NCBI GenBank assembly: GCA_905215115.1
Contig: CAJMOP010000048.1
Location: forward strand, 1 to 13,376
Length of the DNA stretch: 13,376 bases
Direction of reading: 5' to 3'
Source of the DNA: an uncultured bacterium
GTDB taxonomy: Bacteria > Actinomycetota > Coriobacteriia > Coriobacteriales > Coriobacteriaceae
The notes under the pieces were generated by a model, which made no database searches, was not told the origin of the DNA, and saw nothing but the letters and a program-made list of their open reading frames with translations. The first letter of the stretch is position 1, and every line of letters begins with the position of its first letter. Shown piece after piece: positions 1 through 6,271 of this stretch. A program made the position numbers and the translations under genes.

Positions 1-948
1 GACTGGTCCAATGCCAGCCGCACGCAGCTCTTCGACCTGCGCCGTGGCTGTTGGAGCGAGCCGGTGTGCGAGGCTTTTGGCATCGATCCGGCCTGCCTGC
101 CGCAGGTGACCGACTCCGACGGTCTCTTTGGCACAACGGACCTGGGCGGCTTTTTGCCGGCGCCCGTGCCCATTCACGGCGTGCTGGGCGACAGCCATGC
201 GGCCCTGTTTGCGCAGGGTTGCCACAGCCGCGGCATGGCCAAAGCGACCTATGGCACCGGCAGCTCGGTCATGATGAATGTCGGCAACGAGTTTGTCGCC
301 AGCTCGCACGGGCTTTCGAGCTCGCTTGCGTGGCGTATGCATGGCGTGACCGAGTATGTGCTCGAGGGCAACGTGAGCTACGCCGGCGCCGTCAAGACCT
401 GGCTGCGCGACGATCTGGAGCTCATCAACAACCCCGAGGAGGTCACCGACCTGTGCTACGCCGCCAATCCGGCGAGCCGCGTCTACTTTGTGCCGGCGTT
501 TACCGGTCTGGGTGCGCCGCACTGGGCGAGCGATGCCGAGGGTTGCGTCTTTGGCATGACGCGCACCACGGGCCGCGCGGAGTTCGTAAAGGCTGCCGAT
601 GAGTCGATCGCCTATCAGATCTTTGACGTGATTGATGCGATGGTCGAGGACTCGGGTGCGGCACTGGCCGAGCTTCGTGTTGACGGCGGTCCCACGCGCG
701 ACGCGTACCTGATGCAGTTTGAGAGCGACTTGGTCGGCTCGCCCATCCGCATTGCGAGCAATGACGAGATGAGCGGTCTGGGCGCGGCTTGGGCCTGCGG
801 CATTGCGCTGGGCATGTACGCGCGCGATGTCGTCGACGTCTATGGCGCCCGCGGCATCGTGGAGCCTGTCATGCCCGCTGACGAACGAGCCAAAAAGATC
901 GCCGGCTGGCGACATGCCGTTGAGGCGACCATCGCGTACACGGCCTAG
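1..948 (+). CDS. FGGY-family carbohydrate kinase, glycerol-kinase-like (5' partial)
   Basis: The reading frame is open from the first base to TAG at 946-948, giving 315 residues, so the start and N-terminal half lie upstream. FGGY kinases phosphorylate sugars or polyols with ATP in the cytoplasm. The visible part resembles glycerol kinase. It begins with the NASRT substrate-region motif (residues 4-8 of the fragment). It then has LGDSHAALFAQGC, where glycerol kinases have LGDQQAALFGQGC; the Asp corresponding to the catalytic base is kept. After that come YGTGSS, FVPAFTGLGAPHW, ESIAYQ, and the ATP-binding VDGGPTRDAYLMQF. The DS-for-DQ change and the divergent C-terminus make true GlpK uncertain, and another polyol or sugar is possible. 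A strong terminator follows within 70 bases, so this is the last gene of its unit. Family is certain from the motifs; substrate is inference. Confidence 0.9.
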   Translation, partial: DWSNASRTQLFDLRRGCWSEPVCEAFGIDPACLPQVTDSDGLFGTTDLGGFLPAPVPIHGVLGDSHAALFAQGCHSRGMAKATYGTGSSVMMNVGNEFVASSHGLSSSLAWRMHGVTEYVLEGNVSYAGAVKTWLRDDLELINNPEEVTDLCYAANPASRVYFVPAFTGLGAPHWASDAEGCVFGMTRTTGRAEFVKAADESIAYQIFDVIDAMVEDSGAALAELRVDGGPTRDAYLMQFESDLVGSPIRIASNDEMSGLGAAWACGIALGMYARDVVDVYGARGIVEPVMPADERAKKIAGWRHAVEATIAYTA

Positions 949-986
949 AATGATTTTTCTGGGGCGGGGATTAAAAACTCATTGAC

Positions 987-1025
987 CCCCGTCCTAGGCA
1001 GCTCATTTGGGACGGGGCTTTTTTT
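987..1025 (+). terminator. Rho-independent terminator after the FGGY kinase
   Basis: An 8-bp perfect stem, CCCCGTCC (987-994) with GGACGGGG (1010-1017), is followed by CTTTTTTT. It separates the kinase from luxS. Confidence 0.85.
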
Positions 1026-1028
1026 GAC

Positions 1029-1037
1029 TGGTATGAT
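1029..1037 (+). promoter_or_regulatory. Putative extended -10 promoter for luxS
   Basis: TGGTATGAT matches an extended -10 element (TG-N-TATGAT, hexamer 1032-1037). It lies just after the kinase terminator and about 64 bases before the luxS start. No good -35 is seen, because the expected position falls inside the terminator stem. This is a motif match only. Confidence 0.4.
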
Positions 1038-1100
1038 TGGTGCGACCATTCGAACCAGCTAAAAGAGCCCGTCCCAAATTGACTACCGAGAGGAACTGCC

Positions 1101-1589
1101 ATGGAGCGCATCGCAAGTTTTTCCGTTGACCATCTGCTGCTTGAGCCCGGCGTGTATGTGAGCCGCATCGACCGCGATCCAGCGACCGGCGCTGCCGTCA
1201 CTACCTTTGATTTGCGCCTGACTACGCCCAACAAGGAGCCGGTCATGAACACGGCCGAGTGCCACACCATCGAGCATCTGGGCGCCACCTTCCTTCGCAA
1301 CCATGCCGAGTGGTCGAGCCGCATTGTCTACTTTGGTCCCATGGGCTGCCGCACGGGCTTTTACCTCGTCGTTTTTGGTGAGCTGACGAGCGAGGAAATC
1401 TTGCCGCTCGTGCGTGAGCTGTTCGAGTTTGTTGCTGGCTTTGAGGGCGATATCCCCGGCGCTGCTCCCGAGGAGTGCGGTAACTACCTGGACCAGAACC
1501 TCCCCATGGCAAACTGGCTTGCGCGTCGTTATCTCGACCGCGACCTGGCCGATATCGACGAGAAGCACCTGCACTATCAGCAGGCATAG
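1101..1589 (+). CDS. luxS: S-ribosylhomocysteine lyase (LuxS)
   Basis: This cytoplasmic metalloenzyme cleaves S-ribosylhomocysteine to homocysteine and 4,5-dihydroxy-2,3-pentanedione, the AI-2 precursor, in the activated methyl cycle. The 162-residue product has normal family length and all the hallmarks. The metal-binding HTIEH motif gives His55 and His59, Cys126 in PEECGNY is the third ligand, and Cys83 in MGCRTGFY is the catalytic cysteine. The segment ECHTIEHLGATFLRN is typical of LuxS. The ATG at 1101 follows a Shine-Dalgarno-like GAGAGGA (about 1088-1094). The gene stands alone, with a terminator upstream and the differently composed bgl-type island downstream. No pfs or methionine gene is visible next to it. 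No terminator was found after the stop. Confidence 0.97.
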   Translation: MERIASFSVDHLLLEPGVYVSRIDRDPATGAAVTTFDLRLTTPNKEPVMNTAECHTIEHLGATFLRNHAEWSSRIVYFGPMGCRTGFYLVVFGELTSEEILPLVRELFEFVAGFEGDIPGAAPEECGNYLDQNLPMANWLARRYLDRDLADIDEKHLHYQQA

Positions 1590-1690
1590 GGCCGCCCTCT
1601 GCCTCCAAACCGTTCACACGGAGATATCGACCGTTTAACTGTTTAGAAGTGTTTATTCGAGGTCATTAGCACTAGCTCGCTTAAACTAGT

Positions 1691-1721
1691 CCTCAGAGTG
1701 ATATTCAGGCAAGGCTCCTGA
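1691..1721 (+). promoter_or_regulatory. Putative RAT (ribonucleic antiterminator) site
   Basis: In the leader of the BglG-type gene the RNA can fold with an outer stem TCAG (1693-1696) / CTGA (1718-1721) and an inner stem TGA (1699-1701) / TCA (1705-1707). The right side carries AGGCAAGG (1707-1714). TGAT-N-TTCAGGCAAG resembles the core of known BglG/SacY/GlcT targets (ACTG...CAGGCA). Its 3' half overlaps the 5' arm of the terminator at 1711-1768, so the two folds exclude each other, which is the hallmark of this control. The outer stem is imperfect. Confidence 0.6.
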
Positions 1722-1776
1722 AGCAGCATCTGTCGACATTGATTGTCGGATTCTGCTTCGGGAGCCTTGTTCTGTT
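1711..1776 (+). terminator. Conditional leader terminator upstream of the BglG-type gene
   Basis: A 16-bp stem joins AAGGCTCCTGAAGCAG (1711-1726) to CTGCTTCGGGAGCCTT (1753-1768), with a single G-U wobble. The U-rich tail GTTCTGTTT follows. The hairpin lies between the presumed promoter and the antiterminator gene, and its 5' arm is shared with the RAT-like fold. Read-through would require binding of the protein encoded just downstream (autoregulation, by family precedent). Confidence 0.8.
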
Positions 1777-1789
1777 TAGGGGGGGACAC

Positions 1790-2629
1790 ATGGAAATTGT
1801 TAAACGAATTAATACCAGCGCTGTCCTCTGCGTCGATGGAAATGGCAGACAGTTGGTTGCATTCGGCCGTGGTCTGGGGTTTAAGAATGTCGGAGACGAG
1901 GTCCCTCTTTCGGAGATTCAACGAACGTTTTATAACGTTAGCTCTCGCTACATCGCTCTCGTTGACGAGGTCCCCGACGAGCTTCTCGAGCTTACCTCGG
2001 ATGTTATTGATATGTCGACAGGTTTGCTGTCTTATGAGGTGAGCCCTAATTTGCCGTTTATCCTTGCGGACCATATCGCGTATGCGGTTAAGCGCAAAGA
2101 GCAAAATATCGTTGTCCGCATGCCTTTATCGTTTGATGTCCGCCAACAATATCCCGTCGAATTTAGAATCGGCGAGTATGCACTTAAGATAATCAGGAAA
2201 CGTCTTAACGTTAGGCTTCCAGCCCATGAGGCAGTTGGAATTGCCATGGCGTTTATCAATAACATGGCCGATTCGGACTCATGCGAAGTAGTTAAAGAGT
2301 TTAGCGCGGATATCTACGATCGTGTTCTGGAGGAGTCAACCGTTGCTGTTGAAAATCGGCTTGGCATTCAAGTTGATCGGGAAGGTTTCGATTACGCAAG
2401 GTTCGCAACCCATCTTCAGTACTTATTCAATAGGTTGAACTCTGGCGAAAGCATCGTGAGCGACAACCGCAAGATGTACCTCTCGCTCAAAAAAGAATAT
2501 CCGGTGGCATCAATGTGCGCCGATGATATTGCTTCTGTTCTCAGCCGACTGACGGGGCGGGAACTTATAGACGAAGAAAGACTCTACCTCATGATGCACA
2601 TCAATCGAATTGCATCGAAAACAAGGTAA
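1790..2629 (+). CDS. BglG/LicT-family transcriptional antiterminator
   Basis: This RNA-binding regulator stabilises a RAT hairpin and prevents termination ahead of PTS genes. Its activity is set by PTS phosphorylation of its PRD domains. The 279-residue protein has the usual order. The CAT RNA-binding domain is residues 1-56 (MEIVKRINTSAVLCVDGNG at the start, FGRGLGFKN near 25-33). PRD1 is about 65-170, with candidate phospho-histidines His95 (DHI) and His146 (AHEAVG). PRD2 is about 172-279, with His208 (THLQYLF) and His270 (MMHINRI). The ATG at 1790 was chosen over an in-frame TTG at 1739. It follows a G-rich Shine-Dalgarno-like run (1779-1785), it matches the family N-terminus exactly, and the TTG falls inside the leader terminator loop. 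The EIIBC gene begins 68 bases after the stop. Base composition is lower in GC than luxS or the GH1 gene. Family is certain; the inducer sugar is inferred. Confidence 0.95.
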   Translation: MEIVKRINTSAVLCVDGNGRQLVAFGRGLGFKNVGDEVPLSEIQRTFYNVSSRYIALVDEVPDELLELTSDVIDMSTGLLSYEVSPNLPFILADHIAYAVKRKEQNIVVRMPLSFDVRQQYPVEFRIGEYALKIIRKRLNVRLPAHEAVGIAMAFINNMADSDSCEVVKEFSADIYDRVLEESTVAVENRLGIQVDREGFDYARFATHLQYLFNRLNSGESIVSDNRKMYLSLKKEYPVASMCADDIASVLSRLTGRELIDEERLYLMMHINRIASKTR

Positions 2630-2697
2630 TTAGTTGGCAAAGGCGCGCGCTTTGCTGATGGTTACATATAAAACTCAACATGGGAGAAATGGTATTT

Positions 2698-4068
2698 ATG
2701 GCAGATACAACCAAGCTCGCTGCCGAGATTCTCGAGATGGTGGGCGGCGCAGACAACGTTACATTTGTAGCTCACTGCATGACTCGTTTAAGGTTCAACC
2801 TTAAGGACGAAAGCATCGTAGACGATGCAAAAGTCAAGGCGATTGATGGCGTGATCGACATTCGCCATTCCGCGGGGCAATATCAGGTGATTGTGGGACC
2901 TAAGGTCGATAAGGTCTATGAAATCGTTGCCAAGGAAACCGGGATTGATGCCGGAGATTCCGAGGCAAGCGAAGGAGAGACTAAGGGCTTTCTGGGAAAG
3001 CTAATGAAGCTCATCAGCGGCATCATGATGCCCGTTCTTCCTGCCTTGATCGCATGCGGAATGATAAACGCCGTCCTTAGTATTCTGACGACGGCGGGTG
3101 CTGTTTCCGCCGAGAGCGGAATATACACTCTGCTGTACGGCATGGGAAATGCCTGCATGTATTTTCTGCCCGTTCTTGTCGGATCATCTGCTGCTCAGTT
3201 CTTTGGAACCGATCGATATATCGGTGCGGTACTCGGTGCAATCCTGATTTATCCGACTTTCGTTGCTGCGGCCGGAGCGGGCGATGCGCTGGATTTGCTC
3301 GGCATGAAGTTCACAATGGTGAGCTATTCCTCCACGGTGTTTCCTGCTATCGTGGCGGCTTGGTTCGCATCCGTTCTTAATAAGTGGCTGCGGGCGGTTC
3401 TTCCCGATGTTGTGGCATTTGCGCTCGTCCCGTTCCTGACGGTTGCTGTTGCCGCCCCCGTCTCGCTCCTTGTGATCGGCCCCGTTATTCAGCAGGCGAG
3501 CTCTTTGCTTGCGACTGCAGTGCTGGCGGTCTATCAGTTCAGCCCCGTCCTTTGCGGCGTTATTCTCGGGCCGATATTCGGTCTCGTTATGATCCCCCTT
3601 GGACTCCATTGGGCCCTGATCGTGCTTTCCATCAACAATATTATGACCGTCGGCTCCGATCCTATCCTTGGACTTCTCTGCTGCAGCATGGGTGTTGTCG
3701 GCGCTTGTTTGGCGTTTGCCCTCCGCTCGAAGGACCCGAGTGAAAAGAGTCTTGGGTTCAGCTGTGCCATTACGGGCTTTTTCGGGATTACGGAACCGGC
3801 GCTGTACGGCATCATCTTGGAGCACAAGAAGATCATTATCGCTTCCATGGTCGCCGGAGCAATCAGTGCTGTTATCCCGGCGATTTTCAACACCTGTACG
3901 TTCGTTATGACGTCGAGCGGCATTTTTAGCTTCCCCGGTTATATGGATCCTTCTGGTGATATGAGCAGCCTCATCGGCGCAATTCTTTGCAATGTCGTCG
4001 GTTTAATTCTTAACTTCGTTCTCGTTTACATCCTGTATCGCCCTGATGAAGAGGCAGTAGTGGAGTAG
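2698..4068 (+). CDS. PTS transporter EIIBC, beta-glucoside family
   Basis: This membrane component imports and phosphorylates a sugar using phosphate passed from EIIA to EIIB. The 456-residue product has an EIIB domain (about 1-85) with the phosphorylated Cys27 in HCMTRLRF. A linker rich in Glu, Asp and Gly (about 85-97) follows, then a polytopic EIIC domain with many hydrophobic segments. Family motifs are IMMPVLPALIACGM, PLGLHWALIVLSINN and GITEPALYGI (363-372). In BglF-type proteins of about 620 residues an EIIA domain follows EIIC. Here the frame stops after the last membrane segment, so EIIA must come from another gene. The ATG at 2698 is preferred because GGGAGAA (2682-2688) sits at Shine-Dalgarno distance from it. 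Upstream in-frame ATGs at 2680 and 2689 would add 6 or 3 residues. It follows the antiterminator gene, as in bgl/lic operons. Sugar specificity is inferred. Confidence 0.93.
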   Translation: MADTTKLAAEILEMVGGADNVTFVAHCMTRLRFNLKDESIVDDAKVKAIDGVIDIRHSAGQYQVIVGPKVDKVYEIVAKETGIDAGDSEASEGETKGFLGKLMKLISGIMMPVLPALIACGMINAVLSILTTAGAVSAESGIYTLLYGMGNACMYFLPVLVGSSAAQFFGTDRYIGAVLGAILIYPTFVAAAGAGDALDLLGMKFTMVSYSSTVFPAIVAAWFASVLNKWLRAVLPDVVAFALVPFLTVAVAAPVSLLVIGPVIQQASSLLATAVLAVYQFSPVLCGVILGPIFGLVMIPLGLHWALIVLSINNIMTVGSDPILGLLCCSMGVVGACLAFALRSKDPSEKSLGFSCAITGFFGITEPALYGIILEHKKIIIASMVAGAISAVIPAIFNTCTFVMTSSGIFSFPGYMDPSGDMSSLIGAILCNVVGLILNFVLVYILYRPDEEAVVE

Positions 4069-4118
4069 ACAATTATTTGGGATGTAAGCTGCCGAAAACC
4101 CCGCGGCAGATTGCATGT

Positions 4119-4160
4119 GGTGGGCTTGCCGTTGATTCACGCGAGCCCACCCTCATTTTT
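4119..4160 (+). terminator. Terminator-like hairpin between EIIBC and esterase genes
   Basis: An 11-bp stem with one G-U pair joins GGTGGGCTTGC (4119-4129) to GCGAGCCCACC (4141-4151), followed by CTCATTTTT. A smaller hairpin, CTGCCG (4089-4094) / CGGCAG (4104-4109), precedes it. It could end the PTS transcript or only lower esterase expression. The tail ends 13 bases before the esterase start, so it may also affect that gene's translation signals. Confidence 0.65.
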
Positions 4161-4173
4161 GGAGTGACTAGCT

Positions 4174-5154
4174 ATGACAATTACAGCCGATATGACGTTT
4201 GGCGAAATCGCGCTCCTTCCTGAGTTCGCTGGCTTTGGCGAGCACCTTATGCTTTGCCGGCCTTCAACTTGGGAGCGCATGTGGAATAAACCCATCGTGT
4301 CTCATATGAATTCTGATGCTAATCCATATGAAACTACTCGCGTTTTGCGTGGATTGAATCGGATTGTCGAGCTCGTGGATGACGGGAGGCAAGTTGCCTA
4401 CGATATATGGGATGAAGCCGACTGCATCCGTGATCCGACTCGACGCAACACGAAACTGTTCTTCTTTCCCGGGAGACCCGGGGCTCCCTTTATCATTGCG
4501 GTTTCGGGCGGAGGTTATCAGAGCGTTTGTCATCAAATGGAAGGCTTTCCCGTTGCCCCCGAGCTCAACGATGCGGGCTATAACGTGTTCGTGCTGTCAT
4601 ACAGGGTGAGGGTCGAGCCTTTGATGCCGCGTCCAATCGACGATTTAAATCGAGCTGTCCGTTTTGTCTTCGAGAATTCAGTGAAATTTAATGTCGCAAA
4701 AAGTTATGCAGTTATCGGCTTTTCTGCTGGTGCGCATTTAACTGCCGAGTGGGGGACGGACAACAAGGGATTTGCGTCCTACGGATGCGAGGCACCCAAA
4801 GCCTTGGTCCTGTGTTATGCACCGATTGATCTTCGTGGCTTTGAGAACGCATCAGACAATAGATTTCTTGATTCGGTGTGCGGCGGGGCTGGTCGCGACT
4901 CGCTCGATGATTTCTGTATTAATCAGCATGTGTGGGAGCAGTATCCTCCGACATATCTTTGGCAATGCGCTGACGATGATATTGTATCGCCCGACAATTA
5001 TGAAAAGATGGTCGATGCTCTGGATGCAGCTGGAGTACACCATGAGGGAGTCATGTATTCAGAAGGGGGGCACGCATTGATGAAGCCCCATGCGCCGGAG
5101 ACCGACTACTGGTGTATGAGCGTTATTGAGTTTCTTAAAGATTATCTCGACTAG
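4174..5154 (+). CDS. Alpha/beta-hydrolase, acetyl-esterase/BD-FAE-like
   Basis: This is a predicted cytoplasmic serine hydrolase of 326 residues that probably removes an acyl group from a small substrate. There is no signal peptide. The fold shows in the oxyanion-hole segment AVSGGGYQS (109-117, replacing the classical HGGG), the nucleophile elbow GFSAGAH (182-188, Ser184), an acidic residue among Asp267-269 in CADDDIVSP, and His300 in SEGGHAL. Such proteins occur as carbohydrate esterases and exported-enzyme relatives. The first 100 residues are less typical and may form a lid or substrate-selectivity region. It shares the lower GC of the two genes before it and lies 105 bases after the EIIBC gene, so it probably belongs to the same acquired unit despite the hairpin between them. 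Deacylation of an imported acylated glucoside is a reasonable guess. The ATG follows TTGGAGTGA (4159-4167). Confidence 0.85.
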   Translation: MTITADMTFGEIALLPEFAGFGEHLMLCRPSTWERMWNKPIVSHMNSDANPYETTRVLRGLNRIVELVDDGRQVAYDIWDEADCIRDPTRRNTKLFFFPGRPGAPFIIAVSGGGYQSVCHQMEGFPVAPELNDAGYNVFVLSYRVRVEPLMPRPIDDLNRAVRFVFENSVKFNVAKSYAVIGFSAGAHLTAEWGTDNKGFASYGCEAPKALVLCYAPIDLRGFENASDNRFLDSVCGGAGRDSLDDFCINQHVWEQYPPTYLWQCADDDIVSPDNYEKMVDALDAAGVHHEGVMYSEGGHALMKPHAPETDYWCMSVIEFLKDYLD

Positions 5155-5231
5155 GAAGCTGCATGTCGCTTTTTGAGCGGGTGATTTCGTCATGCAATGT
5201 TTTCGGTATTGATCGTGGTCGTGGATGAATG

Positions 5232-5279
5232 ATGTTCTAGAATGTTCATACTGTCACATAAACGAACAGGAGCGAACAT
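5232..5279 (+). promoter_or_regulatory. Two-tier inverted repeat across the start of the DUF4867-like gene
   Basis: ATGTTC occurs at 5232-5237 and 5242-5247. GAACAG and GAACAT occur at 5264-5269 and 5274-5279. Both pairs are centred on the same point (5255.5), and the half-sites within each arm are 10 bp apart, one helical turn. The right arm covers the ribosome-binding site and the start codon. It could be a DNA operator for a dimer or tetramer, or an RNA hairpin hiding the start. No known regulator is assigned. Confidence 0.5.
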
Positions 5280-5922
5280 GCATATCTACTCTGTATCAGA
5301 TCCCGAGTTCAAATCCTATGGTCGCGTGTGGGACGACGTGCCGTCCAACCTGACCGCCCCGCTTGTCGAGGCGCTTGCGGCTACTCCCATTCCCGAGGGC
5401 ACCAAGTACGTGGCCTCCGCACCCGAGCTCGAGCAGGTTGAGGGTGTCGACACGCTCGGCCTGCTCATGTACGGCGGCCGTCCGTTCCAGCCGGGCTGGT
5501 GCAACGGCCACAACACGCGCCTCAACTGTCTGGAGTATCACCGTGCCAGTGAGTTTAATTTGGGTGCGCGCGACTTTATTCTGCTGCTGGCCAAGCGCGA
5601 GCAAATTGTCGACGGCAAGCTCGACACCGCTCAGGTCAAGGCCTTTCGCGCGCCCGCCGGCACGCTCGTCGAGGTTTACGCCACCACGCTTCACTACACG
5701 CCCTGCATGGTCGACGACGGCGGCTTTCAGGTGATGGTGGCGCTGCCGGCGGGCACCAACGGCCCGCGCCCCGAGGCTGCAGCCGACATGCCTGCCACCG
5801 GTGACAGCTACTGCTACTGGAAGGCCGACAAGTGGGTCCTCTGCCACGCCGACAGCCCCAAGGCGGCCGAGGGCGGTTACGTGGGCCTCATCGGCAAAAA
5901 CCTCGACATCACCTGCGACTAG
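5278..5922 (+). CDS. DUF4867-family-like, cupin-like protein
   Basis: This soluble 214-residue protein has no signal peptide or membrane segment. From memory of the family it looks like DUF4867, whose function is not established; I could not run a profile search. A cupin-like metal site is suggested by GHNTRLNCLEYHRASEFN (77-94; candidate ligands His78, Glu86, His88, Glu92). A later strand, PAGTLVEVYATTLHYTPC, supplies His139. The ATG at 5278 follows AGGAG (5268-5272). An earlier in-frame ATG at 5242 lacks such a site and would run through the dyad described separately. GC content returns to the high level of the flanking genome here, unlike the esterase before it. Proteins of this type often occur beside sugar-metabolism genes, so a role as a sugar isomerase-like or sensing protein is possible but unproven. 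Confidence 0.75.
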   Translation: MHIYSVSDPEFKSYGRVWDDVPSNLTAPLVEALAATPIPEGTKYVASAPELEQVEGVDTLGLLMYGGRPFQPGWCNGHNTRLNCLEYHRASEFNLGARDFILLLAKREQIVDGKLDTAQVKAFRAPAGTLVEVYATTLHYTPCMVDDGGFQVMVALPAGTNGPRPEAAADMPATGDSYCYWKADKWVLCHADSPKAAEGGYVGLIGKNLDITCD

Positions 5923-5931
5923 GGGCTTCCT

Positions 5932-5996
5932 GTTTGTCTCGATCTGTAACATCTAGCGGGCTAAATCGTCTCTACCTGTTACAGATTTAGACAAAC
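5932..5996. repeat. Palindromic intergenic repeat, unit I
   Basis: The left arm (5932-5951, containing GTCTCGATCTGTAACA) and right arm (5977-5996, TGTTACAGATTTAGACAAAC) are inverted copies matching at 18 of 20 positions. A 25-base loop separates them. It lies 10 bases after the DUF4867-like stop. No U-tract follows, so it is not a classical terminator. Confidence 0.85.
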
Positions 5997-6016
5997 TGCG
6001 GGGGGCTGCCCGAAAA

Positions 6017-6076
6017 TCTCGATCTGTAACACCAAGCCCGGTTTTGGCTGCCTACCTGTTACAGATCGAGACAAAC
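6017..6076. repeat. Palindromic intergenic repeat, unit II
   Basis: This is a second copy of the same element. TCTCGATCTGTAACA (6017-6031) pairs perfectly over 15 bp with TGTTACAGATCGAGA (6057-6071). The right arm continues with CAAAC as in unit I, while the outer part of the left arm is lost. The right arms of units I and II share TACCTGTTACAGAT. Loop sequences differ, so the arms rather than the loops are kept. Confidence 0.85.
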
Positions 6077-6079
6077 CGT

Positions 6080-6125
6080 CCCCAACCACCACAAAGGTGC
6101 CTGTCCCCTTTGTGGTGGTTTGGGG
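6080..6125. repeat. Long hairpin repeat with a GGGGACAGGCAC-type core
   Basis: CCCCAACCACCACAAAGG (6080-6097) pairs with CCTTTGTGGTGGTTTGGGG (6107-6125), leaving one bulged T. The 9-base loop is TGCCTGTCC. It directly abuts palindrome II. On the minus strand the centre reads GGGGACAGGCACC, sharing GGGGAC with the 29-bp repeat family further on. Together with units I and II this fills most of the 349-base gap; the remainder (about 6126-6271) is the leader of the GH1 gene. Confidence 0.85.
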
Positions 6126-6206
6126 CGGCGGTATCAGAAAGTGTCAGGCAGGGGCGGCTGCCGGGCCGCCGTGTGCGAAAAGAAGTGTCGGCCTGCGTCG
6201 TTGCCG

Positions 6207-6235
6207 TTGAGTAGCGCGCTGCTTACGGGGATACT
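6207..6235 (+). promoter_or_regulatory. Putative sigma70-type promoter for the GH1 gene
   Basis: TTGAGT (6207-6212) and GATACT (6230-6235) are separated by exactly 17 bases, 4 of 6 matches to consensus for each hexamer. They lie about 37 bases before the GH1 start. This implies that the GH1 gene is transcribed on its own. Confidence 0.45.
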
Positions 6236-6271
6236 GAAACCACGACAAACAGCGTGTGAAAGGATTGATGC

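Noticed and set aside
1009..1076. A classical attenuator controlling luxS through competing hairpins
   Set aside because: The terminator is transcribed before the possible competing arm, so polymerase would already have stopped. Only a read-through effect remains, reported as a low-interest finding.
3184..3825. A 213-codon minus-strand open frame opposite EIIBC
   Set aside because: Its composition is hydrophilic and motif-free, while the plus strand encodes a convincing PTS membrane protein.
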